Assembly (NCBI GenBank): GCA_020441545.1 | Contig: JAGRLZ010000070.1 | Location: forward strand, 1 to 35,956 | Length of the DNA stretch: 35,956 nucleotides | Direction of reading: 5' to 3' | Source of the DNA: Xanthobacteraceae bacterium | GTDB lineage: Bacteria > Pseudomonadota > Alphaproteobacteria > Rhizobiales > Xanthobacteraceae | In this document: one piece after another, positions 25,383 to 31,992 of the stretch | Layout of the letters: the number at the start of each line of letters is the position of its first letter | How positions within the stretch are numbered: position 1 is the first letter of the stretch | Made by a program: the position numbers and the translations under genes | Notes under the pieces: generated by a model | Told to the model about the DNA's origin: nothing | The model's input: the letters and a program-made list of their open reading frames with translations, nothing else | Databases searched by the model: none

Positions 25383-25925
25383 TTCCAGTTCAGACGTCTC
25401 GCCGTCCGGCAGTTCGAATTCGAACGTGTTCAGCGTCATCGAGACCATGGTGTAGTAGCCGCACAGCCCGATCACCTCGACGATGCCGCGCTCGCCGATC
25501 AGCGCGACCGCCTCGTCGTAGAGCGATTGCACGACGCCGTGGCCCTCGTGCAGCGACTTGCTGAGGTCGTAGATCATCCGCGCCCTGGGATCATCGAATG
25601 TCGGCGTCCGCCGGCAACGGATATCCTCGATGACCTGCGGATCGAGTCCACCGGCCAGCGCCAGCCGCTTGTGCGCGTACCACTCGTAATGAGAGGTCCA
25701 GTGGCGCGCCGTCACCAGAATCGCGATCTCGGACAGTTTCGCGGGGAACACCGTGTCGTAGCGCAGGAACGCACCGAGCCGCGTGGCGTGGCGCGCCATT
25801 TCCGGGCTGTTGAGCCACGCCATCATCGGCGGCGGCGGACTGCCCCGCTTGCTGGCGATGGATTCGTCATAGGTCTGGCGTTGATCGTCGCTCATCTCAT
25901 CGGGCGACAGCAGCTTGAGGCGCAT
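25377..25925 (-). CDS. Carboxymuconolactone decarboxylase (AhpD-like) family protein
   Basis: A 182-residue all-alpha protein of the CMD/AhpD superfamily. The conserved region is LSEIAILVTARHWTSHYEWYAHKRLALAGG, with the Glu-Trp-x-x-His layout used by decarboxylase-type members; the redox CxxC of AhpD is absent, so it is not expected to be a peroxidase reductase. It is longer than PcaC proper (about 130 residues) and is not next to the pca genes, so PcaC is not claimed. The start at 25925 (MRLKLLSPDEM) has GAGAG about seven bases upstream. The final Ala codon and the stop are inside a dispersed palindromic repeat, suggesting the C-terminus was redefined by that element. Confidence 0.87.
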   Translation of the reverse strand: MRLKLLSPDEMSDDQRQTYDESIASKRGSPPPPMMAWLNSPEMARHATRLGAFLRYDTVFPAKLSEIAILVTARHWTSHYEWYAHKRLALAGGLDPQVIEDIRCRRTPTFDDPRARMIYDLSKSLHEGHGVVQSLYDEAVALIGERGIVEVIGLCGYYTMVSMTLNTFEFELPDGETSELEA

Positions 25926-26115
25926 GGAATCTCTCGAACGGTCGGAGCGGCGGGACGCGAAACATAGCACATCCGCACGCATCTGGTCGCAGATCGCGGG
26001 ATATTGCTATTCCCGCCGCCGCCGCTAAGGTTCGCGCAACGCAAAAAGCCGCTTTTCATCATGCGGAATTTGCAGCCGACAATCGTCGCAGGAACCATTT
26101 GCAGGAACGACTTGA

Positions 26116-27300
26116 ATGACTGATCTCGACCAATTCCGCAGCGAGACCCGCGCCTGGCTGGAAGCCAATTGCCCGCCGGAGATGCGCAAGCCCGTGGTGA
26201 ACGACGACGACGTGTTCTGGGGCGGCCGCAACACCAGGTTCGCATCCGAGGCACAGAAGGTCTGGTTCGAGCGGATGCGCGACAAGGGCTGGACCGTGCC
26301 GGACTGGCCGACGCAGTATGGCGGCGGCGGCCTCGATCCCGCGCAGGCGAAAGTGCTGCGCGAGGAAATGGCGGCGATCAGCGCGCGGCCGCCGCTGTCG
26401 AGCTTCGGCATCTGGATGCTGGGGCCGGCGCTTCTGAAATACGGCACCGAGGCGCAGAAGGCCGAGCACCTGCCGAAGATCACGGCGGGCCTGATCCGCT
26501 GGTGCCAGGGCTATTCCGAGCCGAACGCGGGCTCCGACCTCGCCTCGCTGCAGACCCGCGCCGAAAGCGACGGCGACGATTTCATCATCACCGGCCAGAA
26601 GATCTGGACCTCCTACGCCAATTATGCCGACTGGATTTTCTGCCTGGTCCGCACCGATGCCGCCGCCAAGAAACATGACGGCATCAGCTTCATCCTGTTC
26701 GACATGACGTCAAAGGGCGTGTCGACCAAGCCGATCCTGCTGATCTCCGGCAAGTCGCCGTTCTGCGAAACCTTCTTCGACGGCGTGCGGGTGCCGAAGT
26801 CGCATGTGGTCGGCACCGTCAATCGCGGCTGGGACGTCGCCAAATACCTGCTCCAGCACGAGCGCGCCATGATCTCCGGCCTCGGCGACCGCAGCGCCGG
26901 GCGTCCGCTCGGGCAGATCGCCGCCGATTCGATCGGCGCCGACGACCAGGGCCGGCTCGACGACGCCATGCTGCGCAGCCAGATCGCGGCCTTCGAGGTG
27001 GACGAAGCGGCGCTCGCCAGTGCGGCGGAGCGCGCCGTCGACCTCGCCAAGGCGGGACAGGGGCACCCGGCGTTCTCGTCGGCGATGAAGTATTACGGCA
27101 CCGAGTTGAACAAGCGCCGTCACGAGATCCTGATGTCGGCCGGCGGCATCGACGCGCTGGAATGGGAAAGCGACCGCTCCCGGGGCGGCCTGCGGCCGCG
27201 CGCCTGGCTGCGCACCAAGGCCAATTCGATCGAAGGCGGCACCAGCGAGGTGATGCTGGGCATCGTCGCCAAGCGCATCCTCGATCTGCCGGGGGCGTGA
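26116..27300 (+). CDS. Acyl-CoA dehydrogenase, probable catalytic subunit of a heteromeric pair
   Basis: A 394-residue FAD-dependent acyl-CoA dehydrogenase (alpha,beta-dehydrogenation of acyl-CoA). The flavin/substrate region CQGYSEPNAGSDLASL and the beta-domain WTSYANYADW are clear, and the C-terminal helix has SIEGGTSEVMLGIVAKRIL. The residue in the medium-chain-type catalytic position is Gly. However, Glu249 in LLQHERAMISG occupies the helix-G position used as the base by long-chain and isovaleryl-type enzymes. The start is ATG at 26116. It is followed 175 bases later by a second, more divergent acyl-CoA dehydrogenase gene on the same strand. The arrangement recalls PimC/PimD and mycobacterial FadE pairs. 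The natural acyl group (dicarboxylic, branched, cyclic) is not known. Confidence 0.9.
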   Translation: MTDLDQFRSETRAWLEANCPPEMRKPVVNDDDVFWGGRNTRFASEAQKVWFERMRDKGWTVPDWPTQYGGGGLDPAQAKVLREEMAAISARPPLSSFGIWMLGPALLKYGTEAQKAEHLPKITAGLIRWCQGYSEPNAGSDLASLQTRAESDGDDFIITGQKIWTSYANYADWIFCLVRTDAAAKKHDGISFILFDMTSKGVSTKPILLISGKSPFCETFFDGVRVPKSHVVGTVNRGWDVAKYLLQHERAMISGLGDRSAGRPLGQIAADSIGADDQGRLDDAMLRSQIAAFEVDEAALASAAERAVDLAKAGQGHPAFSSAMKYYGTELNKRRHEILMSAGGIDALEWESDRSRGGLRPRAWLRTKANSIEGGTSEVMLGIVAKRILDLPGA

Positions 27301-27320
27301 TCGCCACGCTGTCCGTCGTG

Positions 27321-27342
27321 TGTCGTCCCCGCGCCGGCGGGG
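27321..27342. repeat. Short GC hairpin repeat between the two acyl-CoA dehydrogenase genes
   Basis: TGTCGTCCCCGC (27321-27332) is followed by GCGGGG (27337-27342), which pairs with CCCCGC, then by GGCCCATAACCCCAG. This resembles the common rhizobial intergenic motif seen again at 28655-28678 (TCGTCCCCGC core). The 175-base gap 27301-27475 contains this repeat and a second GC-rich stretch near 27400-27440; I see no gene in it. Confidence 0.5.
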
Positions 27343-27475
27343 GCCCATAACCCCAGAGCTTCATGTTTGTCGTGACCTCGACATCACCCTTCAATCGAAA
27401 CGCCGCGGCGTCCGGGTTCCTGCCTTCGCAGGGACGGCGTCGTGGTTGCGTTGACTCCTGAGATCGGAATCGCAG

Positions 27476-28615
27476 ATGCCTCTCGTCCTCACCGAAGAAC
27501 AATCCATGCTGCGCGACAGCGCGCGCGGCTTCATCACCGACAAGGCGCCGGTGTCGCATTTGCGCCAGTTGCGCGACAGCGGCGACGCCGACGGTTTCTC
27601 CCGCGAATTGTGGAAGGCGTTCGCCGACATGGGCTTTACCGGCCTGCTGGTGCCCGAGCAGTTCGGCGGCAGCGGCCTGGGCTGCGTCGAAGCCGGTGTG
27701 GTGATGGAGGAGATCGGCCGCACCCTGATGCCCTCCCCGTTCCTGTCGACCGCGGTGCTGGCGGCATCCGCCCTGTCCCGCGGCGGCAACGAGGCGCAGA
27801 AGTCGGCGCACCTGCCCAGGATCGCCGACGGCTCGATGCTTGCCGCATTCGCCATCGACGAGGGCACCAAGCACCGGCCGCTGCACACCAGCCTGCAGGC
27901 CACACGCGCCGGCAACGGCTTCAAGCTGAACGGCGCCAAGGCCCTCGTGACCGACGGCCATGTCGCCGACCTTCTGGTGGTGGTGGCCCGCAGCGCCGGC
28001 AGCGCCGGCGACCGCAAGGGCCTGACGCTGTTCCTGGTCGACCCGAAGGCCAAGGGCGTCGCGATCGAGCGCACCGTCATGGTGGATGCCCACAACGCCG
28101 CGCGGATCGCGTTCGACAATGTCGAGGTGACCGCCGACGGCGTGCTCGGCGAGGTCGACGATGGCGCCGGCCTGCTCGACAACATTCTTAATATCGGCCG
28201 CGGCGCGGTCGCCTCCGAGATGGTCGGGCTCAGCGAGGAGGTGTTCGGGCGCACCGTGAGTTATCTCAAGGAGCGCAAGCAGTTCGGCAAGCTGATCGGC
28301 GAGTTCCAGGCGCTGCAGCATCGCGCCGCGCAGCTTTACATCGACATCGAGATCACCCGCGCGGCGGTGCTGAAGGCGCTGCAGGCGCTGGACGCCGATA
28401 TCGACAATGCCGGGACGGCGGTCGCCGTCGCCAAGGCGCGGGCCGGCACCACGGCGACGCTCGCGGTTCAGGAAGGCGTGCAGATGCACGGCGGCATGGG
28501 CATGACCGACCAGTTCGACATCGGCTTCTTCATGAAGCGGGCGCGGGTCTGCCAGGAACTGCTCGGCGACAGCAACTTCCACGCCGGCCAGCTGGCGCGC
28601 GCGAAGGGGTATTGA
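27476..28615 (+). CDS. Acyl-CoA dehydrogenase, probable non-catalytic partner subunit
   Basis: A 379-residue acyl-CoA dehydrogenase fold protein with the C-terminal signature VQMHGGMGMTDQFDIGFFMK, which contacts FAD of the neighbouring subunit. Compared without gaps to medium-chain dehydrogenase around this signature, the catalytic Glu position holds Leu363 (QELLGDSN). The alternative helix-G position holds Gly241 (NIGRGAV). So neither known base is present, as in the partner subunits of alpha2beta2 acyl-CoA dehydrogenases. The gene before it supplies a candidate Glu. ATG at 27476. PimD of Rhodopseudomonas is the kind of protein it most resembles by layout. Confidence 0.88.
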   Translation: MPLVLTEEQSMLRDSARGFITDKAPVSHLRQLRDSGDADGFSRELWKAFADMGFTGLLVPEQFGGSGLGCVEAGVVMEEIGRTLMPSPFLSTAVLAASALSRGGNEAQKSAHLPRIADGSMLAAFAIDEGTKHRPLHTSLQATRAGNGFKLNGAKALVTDGHVADLLVVVARSAGSAGDRKGLTLFLVDPKAKGVAIERTVMVDAHNAARIAFDNVEVTADGVLGEVDDGAGLLDNILNIGRGAVASEMVGLSEEVFGRTVSYLKERKQFGKLIGEFQALQHRAAQLYIDIEITRAAVLKALQALDADIDNAGTAVAVAKARAGTTATLAVQEGVQMHGGMGMTDQFDIGFFMKRARVCQELLGDSNFHAGQLARAKGY

Positions 28616-28646
28616 GAAGCTGATTCCGGTATAGCCTCAACGTCGT

Positions 28647-28678
28647 CAAAAACATCGTCCCCGCGCAGGCGGGGACGA
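28647..28678 (-). terminator. Intrinsic terminator for the AapJ-like gene (minus strand)
   Basis: A perfect 10-bp stem TCGTCCCCGC (28655-28664) / GCGGGGACGA (28669-28678) with a GCAG loop. Read on the minus strand it is followed by TGTTTTTG, a short T-tract. It lies between the convergent acyl-CoA dehydrogenase gene and the amino-acid binding-protein gene. On the plus strand no T-tract follows. The stem core is shared with the repeat at 27321. Confidence 0.7.
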
Positions 28679-28701
28679 CCAAACCTGCATGCGCTTCACC
28701 G

Positions 28702-29736
28702 TCACCGGATCGGCGGCGCGTACTGGATGCCGCCCTCGCTCCAGAGGTGATTGAGGCCGCGCGGGATGCCGAGCTTCGAGCCGGTTCCGACATTGCGGTC
28801 GTAGGATTCCGCGTAATTGCCGACCTGACGAATGATCCGCACCGCCCAATCCTTGGTCAGTCCGATCTGCTCGCCATAGGCGCCCTCGGTGCCGACCAGC
28901 CGCTTGACGGCAGGCTTCTGCGATTTCAGCGCCTCGTCGATGTTCTTCGAGGTCACGCCCAGTTCCTCGGCATTGAGCATCGCGAAATGCGACCACTTCA
29001 CGATCTCGAGCCATTGACTGTCGCCCTGCTTGACCGCCGGCCCCAGCGGCTCCTTGGAGATGACGTCGGCGAGAATGACATGGTCGTTGGGCGACGACAG
29101 CTTCAGCCGCTCGGAATAAAGCTGGGAGATATCGCTGGTGAAGACGTCGCAGGTGCCGGAATCGTAGGCCTTCAACGCCGAGTCCGCGTCGGAGAAGGTC
29201 ATCTCCTGATAGGTCATGTTGTTGGCACGGAAATAGTCGGCGAGATTGAGCTGCGTGGTGGTTCCCGACTGGACGCAGACCTTGCTGCCACCGAGCGCCA
29301 GCGCCGAATCCTTCTTGGCGCTCTTGCGGATCATGAAGCCCTGGCCGTCATAGTAATTGATCGCGGCAAAGCTGAGATTGAATTCCGACTCGCGCGACAT
29401 GGTCCAGGTCGAGTTGCGCGACAGCACGTCGATCTTGCCGGATTGCAGCGCCTTGAACCGATCCTCGGCATTCAGCGGCACATACTTCACCTTGCCGGCA
29501 TCATCGAAGATCGCCGCGGCGACGGCGCGGCAGAGATCGACGTCGAGCCCCGACCAGACGCCCTTGTCGTCCGGATTGGAGAATCCCGGCAGGCCCATGC
29601 TGACGCCGCATGTCAGGCTGCCGCGATCCTTCACGGCTTTCAAAGTCTGCGCTCCGGCGACATCGACCGGGACGAACACGGACGCGACAAGCATCGCGAT
29701 CGCGCCGCCTGTCAGGAGTGAGCTGGTCTTCAGCAT
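28702..29736 (-). CDS. General L-amino acid ABC transporter substrate-binding protein (AapJ/BztA type, orphan)
   Basis: A periplasmic type II solute-binding protein, 344 residues. A Sec signal peptide is cleaved near VAGA-QTL (about residue 29). The mature protein begins LKAVKDRGSLTCGVSMGLPGFS, with SGLDVDLCRAVAAAIF, LSRNSTWTMSRESEFNLSFA and VCVQSGTTTQLNLADYF, all strongly AapJ-like. The start at 29736 has GAGAAG about eight bases upstream. The permease and ATPase genes aapQMP are absent; the gene is followed by a terminator, so it is an isolated receptor. Broad-specificity L-amino acid binding is a family inference. Confidence 0.92.
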   Translation of the reverse strand: MLKTSSLLTGGAIAMLVASVFVPVDVAGAQTLKAVKDRGSLTCGVSMGLPGFSNPDDKGVWSGLDVDLCRAVAAAIFDDAGKVKYVPLNAEDRFKALQSGKIDVLSRNSTWTMSRESEFNLSFAAINYYDGQGFMIRKSAKKDSALALGGSKVCVQSGTTTQLNLADYFRANNMTYQEMTFSDADSALKAYDSGTCDVFTSDISQLYSERLKLSSPNDHVILADVISKEPLGPAVKQGDSQWLEIVKWSHFAMLNAEELGVTSKNIDEALKSQKPAVKRLVGTEGAYGEQIGLTKDWAVRIIRQVGNYAESYDRNVGTGSKLGIPRGLNHLWSEGGIQYAPPIR

Positions 29737-29800
29737 GGCAATCTTCTCGCTTTGAACAATCAGGAGCTGCGATCCGCGCGACGATGCGGTCGGGTTGCGG

Positions 29801-30409
29801 TCAGAATGAGGGGCGCTGCCGGACCACCACCTTGGTCCCGACCGGCACGCGGCCGTAGAGGTCGATCACGTCCGCATTGACCATGCCGAAACACCCCGAC
29901 GACACCGCCTTGCCGATGGTGTCAGGCTGGTTGGTGCCATGAATGCGATAAACCGTGGTGCCGAGATACATGGCGCGGGCGCCGAGCGGATTGCCCGGTC
30001 CGCCGGCCATGAAGCGCGGCAGGTAAGGCTGGCGCTTGATCATTTCCGGCGGCGGCACCCAGTCCGGCCACTCCTTCTTGCGGGTGATCTTCAGAAGCCC
30101 CTGCCACTGGAAGCCCTCGCGCCCGACGCGCACGCCGTAACGGATGGCGCGGCCATTGCCCTGCACCAGATAGAGAAACCGCTCCGATGTGTGGACGATG
30201 ATCGTGCCCGGCGGCTCGTTGGTGCGATAGAGCACGACCTGGCGCTGGAATTGCGGCGGCAACTGCACCGATTCGTCGGGAACCAGGCCCGGCTGGTCGA
30301 CGACATCCATGTCCATGTCTTCCTGTTGCGAGAAGCCCTGCGCGGCAGGCAGCACGACAAAGGCCGCCAGCAGAAGCGACATCCAGGTCAGGCGTCGAAA
30401 GACAGTCAT
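29801..30409 (-). CDS. L,D-transpeptidase (YkuD domain), exported
   Basis: A 202-residue exported protein with an N-terminal signal (LTWMSLLLAAFVVLPAAQGF, cleavage near residue 27) and a C-terminal YkuD domain. Such enzymes make 3-3 peptidoglycan cross-links or attach proteins to the wall using a Cys nucleophile. His157 (YRIHGTNQPDTIG) and Cys173 (AVSSGCFGMVNADVIDLY) are present. The residue two after Cys, normally Arg in the S-x-G-C-I/F-R-M motif, is Gly175. The start at 30409 has AAGGA about eight bases upstream; a longer frame to 30697 is an artefact. Together with the PBP at 22524 it is one of two wall-synthesis genes in the window. Confidence 0.92.
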   Translation of the reverse strand: MTVFRRLTWMSLLLAAFVVLPAAQGFSQQEDMDMDVVDQPGLVPDESVQLPPQFQRQVVLYRTNEPPGTIIVHTSERFLYLVQGNGRAIRYGVRVGREGFQWQGLLKITRKKEWPDWVPPPEMIKRQPYLPRFMAGGPGNPLGARAMYLGTTVYRIHGTNQPDTIGKAVSSGCFGMVNADVIDLYGRVPVGTKVVVRQRPSF

Positions 30410-30564
30410 CGGTGGTCCTTGATGGCGATACGGCAACGGCACAAAGCGCCGCGGTGATGCGGCGGCATCAAATCGCACGACGATGAGGATGGCAAGCCAC
30501 GCAGGGAATATCCGGCCACGGTCCGGATCCAGGCGCGCCTTTGTCGTTGGCCCGCGCGGCCCAA

Positions 30565-30690
30565 TCAGGCGGGTGCGATCCAGAGCCGCAGCAGGCAGGA
30601 CACGATCGCGACCGCGGCCACGCCCAGCAGCCACAGCGCGGCGAACCACAACAGGCGCTTCGCGAGCGATGGCGGGGTCGGCGGCGTCAT
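30565..30690 (-). CDS. Small single-TM protein resembling DUF2474 / CydX-like peptides
   Basis: A 41-codon minus-strand ORF whose ATG at 30690 is only two codons after an in-frame TGA, so no longer form is possible. The peptide is MTPPTPPSLA followed by KRLLWFAALWLLGVAAV, AIVSCLLRLW and IAPA: a short cytoplasmic tail, one membrane helix of about 22 residues and a conserved-looking LLRLW end. This is the layout I know for DUF2474 proteins, tiny partners of cytochrome bd (CydAB/CioAB) oxidases. No cyd or cio genes are in the window. The ribosome site is weak. It lies between the L,D-transpeptidase and the YgjP-type peptidase genes, all on the minus strand. The hydrophobic pattern is clear and the family match is from memory. 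Confidence 0.6.
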   Translation of the reverse strand: MTPPTPPSLAKRLLWFAALWLLGVAAVAIVSCLLRLWIAPA

Positions 30691-30721
30691 CGCTCAACGA
30701 TCTCGGTGTTCGGCATCGCTT

Positions 30722-30788
30722 TCACCGCACGGAACGAACCGGCCGGCACGAACTGGAATGATCGGGATCACCGCACGGACCGGCACGA
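30722..30788. repeat. Interrupted direct repeat upstream of the DUF2474-like ORF
   Basis: TCACCGCACGGA occurs at 30722-30733 and 30768-30779. Each is followed by CCGGCACGAA, after nine extra bases in the first copy and immediately in the second. The repeat fills most of the 129-base gap between the peptidase stop and the small ORF. No function is evident; it could be a small duplication or paired binding sites. Confidence 0.4.
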
Positions 30789-30819
30789 AGAACGGTCTGC
30801 CGATCGGCGCGGCCCGGGC

Positions 30820-31575
30820 TCAATCCTCGACGCCGTAACGGTGCAGGTCGTTGCCGCAGTTATCGAGCCAGAGCTTGGCGCGCTCGGTCTGGCGGCAGAT
30901 GCGGCCGACGACGCGCCAGAACCGCGGCGAGTGATTCATTTCGACCAGATGCGCGACCTCATGCGCCGCAAGATAATCGAGCACATAAGACGGCGCGAGA
31001 ACGAGACGCCACGAGAACGACAGGGCGCCGTCCGACGTGCAGGAACCCCAGCGGCTGCTCTGATCGCGAATCGAGATTCGCTTGATCCTGACACCCAGTT
31101 GAGTCGCGTAAGCCTGCGACGCCTTCTGCAGGTCGTGCCGCGCCTCCCGCTTGAGGAAATCGTGGACGCGCCGGTCCATATGTTCGATCCCGCCGGCGAC
31201 GCAGAGAATCCGCTCGCCACTGTCGCGCATGTCGGTCCACACCGTGCCGCGTTCGCCGGCGCGATGCACGATCCGGTGCGGAACGCCGCGCAACGGCACG
31301 GTGACACCCGCTTGAAACGGCGCGGCTTTCGGCAATCGTCCGAGCCTGGCCGCGATCCATCCGCCGTGACGCTGCGCGAAGGCGCGCGCATCGGCGACGG
31401 TGCCGCGCGGCGGCATGGTGAGGATCGCTTCGCGGTCGCTCGGGTGAATGCGCAGCGTGTAGCGCCGCGCGCGGCGATGCCGGCGCAGGCGGACGGCGAA
31501 AACCTGCGAGCCGTGCTTGACGGCGATGGTCGAGGGTTCGTAGGGACGACGGTAAAGGAGAGCGCGAACAGCCAT
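30820..31575 (-). CDS. M48-family (YgjP/DUF45-type) zinc metallopeptidase
   Basis: A 251-residue protein with the YgjP-like domain. The diagnostic RDQSSRWGSCTSDGALSFSW stretch (residues 170-189) precedes the zinc motif HEVAH (His205, Glu206, His209) and a third ligand candidate His215 in MNHSPRFW. It has no signal peptide or TM helix, so it is cytosolic. In other bacteria such genes often accompany restriction systems or stand alone; here no restriction genes are adjacent. The start at 31575 (MAVRALLYRR) is the most plausible, but its ribosome site is weak and an ATG at 31701 is in frame. The substrate is unknown. Confidence 0.88.
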   Translation of the reverse strand: MAVRALLYRRPYEPSTIAVKHGSQVFAVRLRRHRRARRYTLRIHPSDREAILTMPPRGTVADARAFAQRHGGWIAARLGRLPKAAPFQAGVTVPLRGVPHRIVHRAGERGTVWTDMRDSGERILCVAGGIEHMDRRVHDFLKREARHDLQKASQAYATQLGVRIKRISIRDQSSRWGSCTSDGALSFSWRLVLAPSYVLDYLAAHEVAHLVEMNHSPRFWRVVGRICRQTERAKLWLDNCGNDLHRYGVED

Positions 31576-31992
31576 GTCAGCAGGTCCGGAGAGCAGGAAG
31601 TCGCCCGGACTTTGCCATATCTGCCGCCAAGGAAACCGCTCAGCGCAAAAACAAATCATTTGCCCAACATACAGAAACCCGAGCCGGGACTCACCCTGCA
31701 TGTTGGGGCAGGGAACCAGCGAATCCGATTCAATTGCCGGCCATCGCCGCCTCGAAAGAGCGAGGCCGCAATCACTCTTTTACAAAGAAATGAATTATTA
31801 TTCAGAATCACTGAACCAGCAATTCGCCGGTGCCGCCGCGCTGCATCGCGTTGGCCGTCGCACCGGGACAGGGAGCGGGACGATGAAATATGCCCCGGCG
31901 TCCCGCCCGCACCGCGCTTCAGGATACCGGAATCGACCGCACGCGCGGCTCCGGATCGAACCGATCCGGAATCATCATGACCGGCGCGGCCT
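31576..31992. other. Gene-free region with hairpin between the peptidase and phaZ genes
   Basis: These 417 bases hold no credible gene. The middle (about 31760-31820) is unusually AT-rich for this genome and includes a weak inverted repeat TTCAG...CTGAA at 31801-31815. A perfect 9-bp stem TCCGGATCG / CGATCCGGA with a three-base loop lies at 31950-31970, 22 bases after the phaZ stop in phaZ orientation. It could be its terminator or 3'-end structure, but no T-tract follows. The AT-rich part may carry the peptidase promoter. Confidence 0.5.

Noticed and set aside
25377-25925. Possible pcaC (4-carboxymuconolactone decarboxylase) because of the fold and pca genes in the window
   Set aside because: The protein is longer than PcaC, lies 15 kb from the pca cluster and differs in the conserved region; only the superfamily is claimed.
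31950-31970. 9-bp hairpin after phaZ considered as an intrinsic terminator
   Set aside because: The stem is perfect but no T-tract follows in the phaZ direction, so it is only noted as a structure.
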